From: Labedella phragmitis
Lineage (GTDB): Bacteria; Actinomycetota; Actinomycetes; Actinomycetales; Microbacteriaceae
Direction of reading: 5' to 3'
DNA: 64,000 bases
Assembly: GCF_004078635.1 (NCBI RefSeq)
Contig: NZ_RZNB01000001.1
Location: 926,467 to 990,466 of the forward strand
Numbering within the stretch: position 1 is the first letter of the stretch; the number at the start of each line of letters is the position of its first letter. The notes beneath the pieces are model-generated. The model was not told the DNA's origin, searched no databases, and saw only the letters and a list, made by a program, of their open reading frames with translations. Below, piece by piece: positions 25,401-34,756 of this stretch. Made by a program: the position numbers and the translations under genes.

Positions 25401-26720
25401 ATGCGAATCACTTCACGGGGGCGAGTTCTCGCACCCATCGCCGCGATCGGCGTGATGGGCTTGGCCCTCACGGCATGTTCCGGCGGACCCGGCGGCCCTG
25501 GCACGGGCGGCGGAGGCGGCGAGGGCGACGGCAAGGTGACCGTCTACGGCACCATCGCCGACACCGAGGCCGAGCTTCTCGAAGAATCCTGGAAGGACTG
25601 GGAGGAAGAGAACGACATCGACATCGTCTACGAAGCCTCCAAGGAGTTCGAGACGCAGATTTCCGTTCGCGCGCAGGGCGGAAACGCCCCCGACATCGCG
25701 ATCTTCCCGCAGCCCGGTCTGCTCGCGGACCTCGCGTCGCGCGACTTCCTCAAGCCGGCTCCCCAAGCCGTCGAGGACAACGTCGACGAGTACTGGTCCG
25801 AGGACTGGAAGGCGTACGGCACCGTAGACGACACCTTCTACGGCGCGCCGCTCATGGCGAGCGTCAAGGGCTTCGTCTGGTACTCGCCGTCGCAGTTCGA
25901 GGAGAACGGGTGGGCTGTGCCCACGACGTACCAGGAGCTCGTCGACCTGACCGCGACCATTCAGGAGACCACGGGCACCGCTCCGTGGTGTGCCGGCTTC
26001 GGCTCGGACGCGGCGACCGGTTGGCCGGGAACGGACTGGATCGAGGACCTCGTCCTCCGTCAGGCGGGCCCCGAGGTCTACGACCAGTGGGTCGCGAACG
26101 AGATCCCCTTCACGGACCCGCAGATCGCCGAGGCCTTCGACGCCGTCGGCCAGATCCTCAAGAACCCGGAGTACGTGAACGCGGGCCTCGGAGACGTGGC
26201 CTCGATCAACACGACGCCGTTCGGTGATGTCGCCGGTGTTCTCGCCGATGGTACGTGCGCCCTGCACCACCAGGCCTCGTTCTTCGACGGCTTCATCACC
26301 GACGCCGGTGCGACGGTCGCCGAGGACGGCGACGTCTGGGCCTTCCTGACGCCGTCGATCGATGGCTCGCAGGCCGTCACCGGTGGTGGTGAGATCGTCG
26401 GCGCGTTCAGCGACGACGCCGACACGCAGGCCGTGCTCGAGTACCTCTCCACGCCCGAGTGGGCCAACAGCCGCGTCAAGCTCGGTGGTGTCATCTCCGC
26501 CAACACCGGACTCGACCCCGCCAACGCCTCGAGCGGAATCCTCACGCAGGCCATCGAGATCCTCCAGGACCCCGAGACCACGTTCCGCTTCGACGCGTCC
26601 GACCTGATGCCGAGCGCCGTCGGTGCCGGTTCCTTCTGGAAGGGCATGATCGACTGGATCAACGGAACCGAGACGCCGGTAGTCCTCGAGCAGATCGAGG
26701 CCGGCTGGCCATCCGAATAG
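25401..26720 (+). CDS. Sugar ABC transporter substrate-binding lipoprotein
   Basis: 439 residues. Signal peptide with lipobox LTAC (cleavage before Cys ~24) and a glycine-rich linker (GGPGGPGTGGGGG), then an extracellular sugar-binding fold: DGKVTVYGTIADTEAELLEE, GNAPDIAIFPQPG, FYGAPLMASVKGFVWYSPSQF and APWCAGFGSDAATGWPGTDW. This pattern resembles alpha-glucoside-binding AglE-like proteins (from memory). ATG 25401 has GAGGAGG 5 nt upstream. Tryptophans and acidic residues in the pocket fit oligosaccharide binding. First gene of an importer operon opposed to lacI. Confidence 0.88.
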   Translation: MRITSRGRVLAPIAAIGVMGLALTACSGGPGGPGTGGGGGEGDGKVTVYGTIADTEAELLEESWKDWEEENDIDIVYEASKEFETQISVRAQGGNAPDIAIFPQPGLLADLASRDFLKPAPQAVEDNVDEYWSEDWKAYGTVDDTFYGAPLMASVKGFVWYSPSQFEENGWAVPTTYQELVDLTATIQETTGTAPWCAGFGSDAATGWPGTDWIEDLVLRQAGPEVYDQWVANEIPFTDPQIAEAFDAVGQILKNPEYVNAGLGDVASINTTPFGDVAGVLADGTCALHHQASFFDGFITDAGATVAEDGDVWAFLTPSIDGSQAVTGGGEIVGAFSDDADTQAVLEYLSTPEWANSRVKLGGVISANTGLDPANASSGILTQAIEILQDPETTFRFDASDLMPSAVGAGSFWKGMIDWINGTETPVVLEQIEAGWPSE

Positions 26721-26734
26721 TCGGCCGATGGGCG

Positions 26735-26767
26735 GGGCCGCCGGGACCGACAACGTCCCGGCGGCCC
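26735..26767 (+). terminator. Hairpin between binding protein and permease genes
   Basis: GGGCCGCCGGGAC (26735-26747) pairs perfectly over 13 bp with GTCCCGGCGGCCC (26755-26767), followed by TTCTCC. Such hairpins after a binding-protein gene usually stabilise the upstream mRNA and lower permease expression. Confidence 0.6.
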
Positions 26768-26857
26768 TTCTCCCCACCTCTGCACCGCACCACCCACCCG
26801 ACCCGCTACACCGCGTATGGTGAGCACTGAGTCCACCGTCGCACTCGAGAGGCGTCC

Positions 26858-27991
26858 ATGTCGTCCTTCCTCACGTGGCTGAGCACCCTGCCGGCCCTCG
26901 CGCAAGTCCCGGTCATCATCGCGGCGTTCGTCGTCCTGATCGGCATCCTGATCTTCTTCATCGAGATCGCACCCCGTCGCGGCAGGATCTACACGATTCT
27001 GCGACTCGCGGCGTGCGTCCTCATCCCGCTCCTCATCCTCGCGGCGCTCGAGTCCTACACGATCGCGATCATCGCGGCCGGCGTGCTCGGGCTCCTGTTC
27101 TTCTGGCTCGACTACCGGTCGTCGGCCGGAGCGGGTTATCTCTTCCAGCTCTTCGGCTTCCTCGCCCCGGCGATCGTCCTGCTCGCGATCGGTCTCGTCG
27201 TCCCCACGATCCAGACCACGATCCAGGCCTTCCAGAACGCGCGCGGCGACGGCTTCGTCGGTCTCGACAACTTCATCTGGATCTTCACGCAGCCCCAGGC
27301 CATCCGCACGGTGCTCAACACGATCGTGTGGGTGCTCATCGCCCCCGTCGTGTCGACCATCGCGGGACTCGCCTACGCCGTCTTCATCGACAAATCACGC
27401 GGCGAGAAGTACTTCAAGATCCTCGTCTTCATGCCGATGGCGATCTCCTTCGTCGGTGCGTCGATCATCTGGCGCTTCGTCTACACGGCCCGCCCGGCCG
27501 ACCAGGAGCAGATCGGTCTGCTCAACCAGATCGTCGTGTGGTTCGGCGGTCAGCCGGTGACCTTCCTCTCGGCCGACCCGTGGAACACCCTCGCCCTCAT
27601 CGTCGTGCTCATCTGGGTGCAGACAGGTTTCGCCATGGTCGTCCTCTCGGCAGCCATCAAGGGCGTCCCCGCCGAGCAGATGGAGGCCGCGGAACTCGAC
27701 GGGACGAACGCGTGGCAGCGATTCATCAACGTCACGGTCCCCGGCATCCGCTCCTCCCTCGTGGTCGTCCTCACGACGATCTCGATCGCTTCGCTCAAGG
27801 TCTTCGACATCGTCAGGACCATGACGGCCGGCGCGAACAACACCTCGGTCATCGCGAACGAGATGTACACCCAGTTCAAGAACTTCGAGCAGGGGCGGTC
27901 CGCGGCCTTCGCGGTCGTGCTGTTCCTCCTCGTGATGCCGATCGTCATCTACAACGCCCGGCAGATCAAGAAGCAGAGGGAGATCCGCTGA
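26858..27991 (+). CDS. Sugar ABC transporter permease (MalF/AglF type)
   Basis: 377 residues with about eight helices: two extra N-terminal segments before the binding-protein-dependent permease core. The EAA loop that docks to the ATPase reads EQMEAAELDGTNAWQRFINV and VPGIRSS. The middle has FWLDYRSSAGAGYLFQLF and DNFIWIFTQPQAI, as in AglF-like permeases. AGAGG lies 6 nt before ATG 26858. The stop shares bases with the next start (TGATG). No ATPase gene is present in the operon. Confidence 0.88.
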   Translation: MSSFLTWLSTLPALAQVPVIIAAFVVLIGILIFFIEIAPRRGRIYTILRLAACVLIPLLILAALESYTIAIIAAGVLGLLFFWLDYRSSAGAGYLFQLFGFLAPAIVLLAIGLVVPTIQTTIQAFQNARGDGFVGLDNFIWIFTQPQAIRTVLNTIVWVLIAPVVSTIAGLAYAVFIDKSRGEKYFKILVFMPMAISFVGASIIWRFVYTARPADQEQIGLLNQIVVWFGGQPVTFLSADPWNTLALIVVLIWVQTGFAMVVLSAAIKGVPAEQMEAAELDGTNAWQRFINVTVPGIRSSLVVVLTTISIASLKVFDIVRTMTAGANNTSVIANEMYTQFKNFEQGRSAAFAVVLFLLVMPIVIYNARQIKKQREIR

Positions 27992-28965
27992 TGAGTGCCG
28001 TCACCCCCATCGACCTTCCCGTCGACGAGGACCAGAAGAAGACGCTCGCTCGAGGCGAGCGTCGCGTCGAGAGCGGCGGATTCGCGAAGGGCACCAAGCG
28101 CCGACTGACGTCTCGCGGCGCCACGATCGCCGCTCTCGTGATCGCCATCCTGTGGACGATTCCGACCTTCGGTCTCTTCGTCTCGTCGTTCCGCCCCGCC
28201 AATGAGGTCCGCACCACCGGTTGGTGGACGATCCTCAGCAACTGGGGCTTCACGATCGACAACTACACGACGGTGCTGCAGTCGGGTAACAGTCAGCTCA
28301 CGCTCGCCGGCGCGTTCATCAACTCGATCGCGATCACGCTCCCGGCGACGGCGATCCCGCTCGTCATCGCGTCGCTCGCGGCTTACGCCTTCGCGTGGAT
28401 GGACTTCCGCGGCAAGAACATGCTCTTCATCGCCGTGTTCGCGCTGCAGATCGTGCCGATCCAGATGGCCCTCGTCCCGCTGCTCCAGTTGTTCTCGCGG
28501 GGGGAGATCTTCGGTTTCCCCGTGATCGCGGCCTTCGGTCAGGCGGGCTACGCACAGGTCTGGATCGCCCACTCGATCTTCGCGCTGCCGCTCGCGATCT
28601 TCCTGCTGCACAACTTCATCGCGGAGATCCCCGCCGAGGTGATCGAGGCGGCTCGCGTCGACGGCGCGGGTCACGGGCAGATCTTCTTCCGGATCGTCCT
28701 CCCGCTCACCATGCCGGCGATCGCGTCCTTCGCGATCTTCCAGTTCCTGTGGGTGTGGAACGACCTTCTGGTGGCGTTGATCTTCGCGGACGGTTCCGTC
28801 GCCCCGATGACGAAGCTGCTCGCCGAGATCACGGGAAGCCGAGGTCAGGACTGGCACCTGCTCACGGCCGGCGCCTTCATCTCGATCCTGGTCCCGCTCA
28901 TCGTGTTCTTCAGCCTGCAGCGGTACTTCGTGCGCGGACTGCTCGCGGGATCGACCAAGGGGTAG
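27991..28965 (+). CDS. Sugar ABC transporter permease (MalG/AglG type)
   Basis: 324 residues, six helices after a ~45-residue charged cytoplasmic tail (DLPVDEDQKKTLARGERRV). PTFGLFVSSFRPANEV marks helix 1 and its loop; the EAA loop reads IPAEVIEAARVDGAGHGQIF and FRIVLPLTMP; the end is LQRYFVRGLLAGSTKG as in most MalG-type proteins. Coupled to the first permease by TGATG. The importer probably uses a shared MsiK-type ATPase encoded elsewhere, a common actinobacterial arrangement. Confidence 0.9.
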   Translation: MSAVTPIDLPVDEDQKKTLARGERRVESGGFAKGTKRRLTSRGATIAALVIAILWTIPTFGLFVSSFRPANEVRTTGWWTILSNWGFTIDNYTTVLQSGNSQLTLAGAFINSIAITLPATAIPLVIASLAAYAFAWMDFRGKNMLFIAVFALQIVPIQMALVPLLQLFSRGEIFGFPVIAAFGQAGYAQVWIAHSIFALPLAIFLLHNFIAEIPAEVIEAARVDGAGHGQIFFRIVLPLTMPAIASFAIFQFLWVWNDLLVALIFADGSVAPMTKLLAEITGSRGQDWHLLTAGAFISILVPLIVFFSLQRYFVRGLLAGSTKG

Positions 28966-29018
28966 GAACACGGGTCGCCCTCGGTGTGAATCGACGGAGA
29001 CCGACGGGGCCCTCGGAC

Positions 29019-29050
29019 GACGGCGGTGGACAAGGGAGTCCGCCGCCGTC
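29019..29050 (+). terminator. Hairpin after the sugar importer operon
   Basis: GACGGCGGTGGAC (29019-29031) pairs with GTCCGCCGCCGTC (29038-29050) at 12 of 13 positions, loop AAGGGA; flanking GGAC/GTCC extends it. It lies 54 bp past the MalG-type stop and probably ends the importer transcript. Confidence 0.6.
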
Positions 29051-29148
29051 CGTCGTCCCCGCCGCGTCCCTGGCGGGCCGTCGAGGGCGCTCGTACGCCC
29101 TCGGCGCAACCGTCCGGAGGCCTCCGGGTGCGGTCGTAGGGTGAGGTC

Positions 29149-31020
29149 ATGACGATGCGGGGCGGCGGGCACGGTGGGCCCAGAGCGCGCGTGAGCGCGA
29201 GCGACGAGTCGATGCAGCGGGCGCTCAACGCCGAAGCGCCGAGGATCCCCAACCTCTTCCGGCGGATCACCGGGTTGTTCGCACCGTACCGCGCGCAGCT
29301 CGTCGTCACAGCCGTGCTCGTTGTCCTCGCCGCCGGACTCTCGGTCGTCCCGCCACTGCTCGTCGAGCAGGCCTTCGACGTGGGGCTCTTCCCGGCCGCG
29401 GGCGGCCCCGATCTCGGCTCGCTCTCGCGCATCGTGGTCATCATGATCGTGATCTTCATCCTGACGAGCGGTCTGGGGGTCTGGCAGAGCTACCTGACGG
29501 CGACGGTCGGTAATCGTGTGATGGGCGCCCTCCGCGTCGAGCTGTTCGCCAAGCTGCAATCGATGGAGCTGAGCTTCTTCACCCACACGAAGACGGGCAT
29601 CATCCAGTCGCGGTTGCAGAACGACGTCGGCGGTGTCGCGAGCGTCCTCACCAACACCGTCTCGAGCGTGCTCGGCAACACCGTGAACGTGCTCGCCGCC
29701 ATCGTCGCCATGGTGCTCATCGACTGGCGGCTGACGATCGTCGCTCTGGTCCTCATGCCCGCGCTCGTCGCCGCGCAGCGACGCGTCGGTCAGGTGAGGG
29801 CGCGCATCGCGACCCAGACGCAGGAGTCGCTCTCCGACATGACCGCGATCACGCAGGAGACGCTCGGCGTATCGGGCATCCTGCTGTCGAAGAGCTTCAA
29901 CCGCCAGGAGAGCGAGATCGAGCGCTATCGCACGGCGAACGCGACGCAGATCACGCTGCAGGTCCGGCAGGCCATGAGCGGCCAGTGGTTCTTCGCGATG
30001 GTCAACATCTTCCTGTCCTCGATCCCCGCGATCGTGTACCTCGTCTCGGGCTGGCTGCTCGTAGGCGGGAACGACGGCGTGACGGCGGGAACGATCGTCG
30101 CGTTCACGACGGTCCAGTCCCGTCTGCTGTTCCCACTCATGGCGCTCATGCGCGTGGGACTCGACGTGCAGACGTCCGGCGCCCTGTTCGCCCGCATCTT
30201 CGAGTACCTCGACCTCCGCCCGCGCGTCACCGACAAGCCCGACGCGATCACCGTCGAGCAGGCGCCGGGTCCGCTCGGTCTCGTCGAATTCCGGGATGTC
30301 TCGTTCCGTTATCCCGACGCGGCCGACGACTCGCGCCCGACGCTCGACGGCGTCTCATTCCGCATCGAGCCCGGCCAGTTCGCTGCCTTCGTCGGGCCGA
30401 GCGGAGCGGGGAAGACGACCGTGTCGTACCTCGTGCCTCGCTTCTACGACGCGGAGAGCGGGACGGTCTCCTTCGCGGGGGCCGACGTGCGCGACCTCAC
30501 CCAGGACTCGCTCGTCTCCCACATCGGGATCGTGAGCCAGGAGACCTCGCTCTTCCATGCGTCCATCGCCGAGAACCTCCGCTATGCGAAGCCGGACGCG
30601 ACCGACGAGGAACTGCAGGCCGCCGCGATCGCCGCCAACATCCACCAGACGATCGTGTCGTTCCCCGACGGCTACGACACGATCGTGGGGGAGCGCGGCT
30701 ACCGGCTCTCGGGCGGGGAGAAGCAGCGCATCGCGATCGCGCGGGTCCTGCTCAAGGACCCCGCCGTCCTCGTGCTCGACGAGGCCACGAGTGCGCTCGA
30801 CTCGATCTCCGAGCGAGTCGTTCAACACGCGCTCGAGGCCGCATCGGCGGGGCGGACGACGATCGCGATCGCCCACCGCCTGTCCACGGTCGTGGACGCC
30901 GACGTCATCCTCGTGGTCGACGCCGGTCGCATCGTGGAGCGCGGCGCCCACGCGGACCTGATCTCGCACGGCGGCATCTACGCGCGCATGCACGCGGAGC
31001 AGCGCACCGGTGCCGTCTGA
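29149..31020 (+). CDS. ABC transporter ATP-binding/permease protein (exporter half-transporter)
   Basis: 623 residues: an exporter-type membrane domain with six helices (residues ~45-340; SFFTHTKTGIIQSRLQNDVGG is the coupling-helix region) fused to an ATPase domain with Walker A GPSGAGKTT, Q-loop SQET, signature LSGGEKQRIAIARVLLKDP, Walker B VLVLDEATSALDS and H-loop IAHRLSTVV. One polypeptide forms a homodimer or pairs with a partner. It stands alone after the sugar importer hairpin, so its substrate (lipid, peptide or drug) is unclear. It is not the missing importer ATPase. Confidence 0.9.
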   Translation: MTMRGGGHGGPRARVSASDESMQRALNAEAPRIPNLFRRITGLFAPYRAQLVVTAVLVVLAAGLSVVPPLLVEQAFDVGLFPAAGGPDLGSLSRIVVIMIVIFILTSGLGVWQSYLTATVGNRVMGALRVELFAKLQSMELSFFTHTKTGIIQSRLQNDVGGVASVLTNTVSSVLGNTVNVLAAIVAMVLIDWRLTIVALVLMPALVAAQRRVGQVRARIATQTQESLSDMTAITQETLGVSGILLSKSFNRQESEIERYRTANATQITLQVRQAMSGQWFFAMVNIFLSSIPAIVYLVSGWLLVGGNDGVTAGTIVAFTTVQSRLLFPLMALMRVGLDVQTSGALFARIFEYLDLRPRVTDKPDAITVEQAPGPLGLVEFRDVSFRYPDAADDSRPTLDGVSFRIEPGQFAAFVGPSGAGKTTVSYLVPRFYDAESGTVSFAGADVRDLTQDSLVSHIGIVSQETSLFHASIAENLRYAKPDATDEELQAAAIAANIHQTIVSFPDGYDTIVGERGYRLSGGEKQRIAIARVLLKDPAVLVLDEATSALDSISERVVQHALEAASAGRTTIAIAHRLSTVVDADVILVVDAGRIVERGAHADLISHGGIYARMHAEQRTGAV

Positions 31021-31052
31021 TCGACGGCGCCCCCTCGGACCCCTCTCTTCTT

Positions 31053-31074
31053 GACTTGTCACACATCAGCTGTC
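31053..31074 (+). repeat. 22-bp repeat copy, left of the decayed AbiEi-type gene
   Basis: GACTTGTCACACATCAGCTGTC matches GAGTTGTCACATATCAGCGGTC at 31628-31649 in 19 of 22 positions and in the same orientation. Unlike the right-hand element it has no inverted partner arm next to it. Confidence 0.55.
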
Positions 31075-31527
31075 CCCTCCCCGTTTCATAGCGGATTCGC
31101 GTCCATCGAACGAATCGGTATCGCGCGGATGGCGCAGTTCCGCGGTCTGGGGGCCGGCAGACCGCGGATGCGCGTCAAGCGTGGGGCATGAGCGGTGTGA
31201 CCGAGGAGCGCGCAGCGGCGCCGGTACGGTCACATGGAGTACGGGCGTGACGTCCTGATCCGGCGGGAGGGGAAGACCCCAGAGCCGCGCTGCCGTCTCG
31301 TGACCGAAGAACTCCTCCTCCAGCATGCGTGCCGCATAGTGCCGCGCCCGATGGGCGAGTTCGGCCTCCGCCTCGTCGCCGGGGTCCCACGCGTATCTCA
31401 CCCGGACGCCGTGGAATGGGGCCGAGAGGTCGGACCGACTCAGTCGATCCCAATTGGCGCCGAGGGCGAGGGCCTGTGACACCACGAAGACGTCCGGCGG
31501 ATCGTTGGGGAGCGGTCGTCGATGCAT
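31066..31527 (-). pseudogene. Remnant of an AbiEi-type antitoxin/DUF559-like gene
   Basis: The open frame (153 codons) starts MHRRPLPNDPPDVFVVSQAL and continues SRSDLSAPFHGVRVRYAW, EEEFFGHETAARLWGLPLPPD and VLHVTVPAPLRAPR. This is the order of the N-terminal half of actinobacterial type IV TA AbiEi/DUF559-domain proteins (HTH-like start, PFHGVR, F..H.TAARLWGLPLP, LHV.VP.P..APR), normally ~300 residues. After that, homology breaks: the residues run into a proline/arginine stretch, and a better match (GH-like then GLPAP) lies in another frame. The C-terminal half is absent. No partner toxin gene is near. The rest of 31021-31700 holds only repeats. Confidence 0.6.
31140..31167. repeat. Inverted repeat CCGCGGTCTG-N8-CAGACCGCGG
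   Basis: Perfect 10-bp arms (31140-31149 and 31158-31167) around GGGGCCGG, lying in the degraded 3' part of the AbiEi-type remnant. Could be a transcription terminator for either strand or part of the repeat island. Confidence 0.5.
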
Positions 31528-31627
31528 CCGATGAGAGTGCAGGCTACCCGTGAGAGGTGCTCGGAGCCGAGGCCACTATGTGGAGCCACGTCGACAGTCG
31601 CCGTGAGTGGTCGACGGGTCGACGCTC

Positions 31628-31683
31628 GAGTTGTCACATATCAGCGGTCATCAGGGCTCAGGACCGCGGATATGCGACAACTC
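31628..31683. repeat. 22-bp inverted-repeat element with 12-nt loop
   Basis: The left arm GAGTTGTCACATATCAGCGGTC (31628-31649) and right arm GACCGCGGATATGCGACAACTC (31662-31683) are complementary at 20 of 22 positions around ATCAGGGCTCAG. The left arm also matches the direct copy at 31053-31074. It ends 17 bp before the DUF305 stop, so in RNA it could serve as a terminator, but the third copy upstream points to a dispersed REP/MITE-like unit. Confidence 0.6.
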
Positions 31684-31700
31684 AAGGAGAGCAGGGGCGG

Positions 31701-32435
31701 TCAGAGCTCGTCGGTCGCGCCGCGGTCGGCGAGCATCGACTCCATGAGGTCGATCTCGGACTCCTGGCTCGCGACCACGCCGTTCGCGAAGCGCGTGACG
31801 GTCTCGTTCGTGCTGCGATCGAGCACGGCCTCGGCCATCTCGACCGCTCCTCGGTGGTGCGCGATCATGAGCTGGAGGAAGTAGACCTCTGCGTCTTCGC
31901 CGGAGAGCGTCTTCAATTCGGCGATCTGGTCGCTCGTGGCGAGACCCGGCATCGGCGCCCCCGGCTCGTGCGCCGACGCACCGTCTCCGCCGTGCTCGTG
32001 GCCGGTCCCGTCGAGACCGGGCCGCGTCATCCACGTCATCGACGGCTCGGAGCCTGCTTGCGACAGGCCCCATTCCTGCAACCAGCCGTACATCATGCCC
32101 GATTGGGTGGCCTGCGTCGTCGTGATGTCGTAGGCGAGCGTGCGGACGTCCTGCGCGTCGGTGAGATCGCGGACGATGAGCGCGAGCTCGACCCCCTGAT
32201 TGTGGTGGGTCTGCATATCGCGGGCGAACCCGGCTTCGGCACTCGTGTCGGTCGGCGTCGCCTCCCCGAGGGTCGACAGCCGACCGACCGAGAAAGCGAC
32301 GGCTGCGACGGCGACGAGGACGAGGATCGCGATGATCGCGACGGCGACGGGGGAGCGGCGACGCGAGCCGGAAGCGGCCGCTGTGGCCTGCCCCGGCGCG
32401 ACATCCGAGTCGTCGGTCCCGTCGCCGATCGTCAT
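31701..32435 (-). CDS. DUF305 family protein, membrane-anchored
   Basis: 244 residues: a cytoplasmic tail, one helix near 30-50 (VAVAIIAILVLVAVAAVAFSV), and an exported ferritin-like DUF305 domain with the two histidine motifs FARDMQTHHNQGVELA and LQLMIAHHRGAVEMAEAVLD. A methionine/histidine-rich middle (SGMMYGWLQEWG ... MTWMTRPG ... HEHGGDG) would suit metal, possibly copper, binding. It starts 4 bp after the DUF3105 stop. Function of the family is not firmly established. Confidence 0.87.
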   Translation of the reverse strand: MTIGDGTDDSDVAPGQATAAASGSRRRSPVAVAIIAILVLVAVAAVAFSVGRLSTLGEATPTDTSAEAGFARDMQTHHNQGVELALIVRDLTDAQDVRTLAYDITTTQATQSGMMYGWLQEWGLSQAGSEPSMTWMTRPGLDGTGHEHGGDGASAHEPGAPMPGLATSDQIAELKTLSGEDAEVYFLQLMIAHHRGAVEMAEAVLDRSTNETVTRFANGVVASQESEIDLMESMLADRGATDEL

Positions 32436-32439
32436 GCGG

Positions 32440-33141
32440 TCAGCTCACCTTCCCAGGGCCGTCGACGGCACCGGAGCAGGAGGCGCCGGGCTCCGGCACC
32501 TTGTCGCTGCGCCAGTACTCCTCGAAGAACTCGGCGATGCGCGAGTCGTCGACGGAGTCGACCTGGAGCTGAGCGTTCCACGCGCTCAGGACGACGGGGC
32601 TCGGGAGGTCCTCGAACGGGGAGAGGATGACGTAGGTCGAGGGCAGCTTCTCACGGAGCGTCGCGAGGTCCTCCTCGCTCGTGTCCGGGTCGTACGTCAC
32701 CCACACGGCGCCGTGCTCCATCGAGTGCACCGCGTTCTCGTTGGGGACGACCTCGCTGTAGACGCCGCAGTTGAGCCAGTACGGGTTGTGCTCGCCACCG
32801 GCCGGAGGGGTCTGCGCGTACGTCACGGCGCCCTCGACGTGTCCGGCTGTGTTCTCGAAGGTCTCGACGCCCTGGATCTCCGCTCCTGAGCTGCCCGCCG
32901 TGTAGGAGGCGCTGCGCGGAGCCGTGAGCACGATGGTCGTGACGACGAGCGCGACGATCGCCACGCTTCCGATCACGGCGGACCAGATCCCGATCCGGCG
33001 ATTGCGCGCCTTGCGGGCCTGCTCCTTCTTGTAAGCCTCGACCTTCTCGGCGCGCTGCGTGGCACGCTGCTCCTTGACGGTCTGCTTCTTCACCGACGGT
33101 GGCAGGTTCGCGCCGGACGGCGACTGCTGATTGGGGGTCAC
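32440..33141 (-). CDS. DUF3105 domain-containing membrane protein
   Basis: 233 residues. Charged N-terminus (KKQTVKEQRATQRAEKVEAY), one helix (IWSAVIGSVAIVALVVTTIVL), then the DUF3105 domain outside: YAQTPPAGGEHNPYWLNCGVY and AVHSMEHGAVWVTYDPD, with conserved His and Cys residues, and a last cysteine in PGASCSGAV. GTG 33141 has GAGAGG 5 nt upstream and is preferred over a TTG 12 codons earlier. The DUF3105-DUF305 order recurs in Actinobacteria; a joint role in metal handling outside the membrane is inference. Confidence 0.85.
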   Translation of the reverse strand: MTPNQQSPSGANLPPSVKKQTVKEQRATQRAEKVEAYKKEQARKARNRRIGIWSAVIGSVAIVALVVTTIVLTAPRSASYTAGSSGAEIQGVETFENTAGHVEGAVTYAQTPPAGGEHNPYWLNCGVYSEVVPNENAVHSMEHGAVWVTYDPDTSEEDLATLREKLPSTYVILSPFEDLPSPVVLSAWNAQLQVDSVDDSRIAEFFEEYWRSDKVPEPGASCSGAVDGPGKVS

Positions 33142-33362
33142 GGGGGCCTCTCGATCACGGGTACTCGTGACGTCCAACCTATTGGATCGCGCTGTGTATT
33201 CCCTCGAATGGACCGCGACGTCACCCCGGGCGATCGTCCTGTCACTCGTCTAGAGTGGAGGGGTGTCGTCCTCCTTCCCCTGTTGCCGCTGTCGTTAGTC
33301 ACGTAGAGAACGACCCCGCCCGGGTGAGGGCACCTCACAGACAGCTACGCAAGGACACCGGT

Positions 33363-34727
<1,365 letters not shown>

Positions 34728-34756
34728 AGCGTCGGTACTCGAGTCAGGAGAACCCC

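Noticed and set aside
29149..31020. The ABC exporter as the missing ATPase of the sugar importer
   Set aside because: It is an exporter-type half-transporter with its own membrane domain, separated by a hairpin; importer ATPases are stand-alone MsiK/MalK-type proteins.
31066..31527. Functional type IV toxin-antitoxin system
   Set aside because: Only the N-terminal half of an AbiEi-like protein is recognisable, the rest is lost, and there is no toxin gene beside it.
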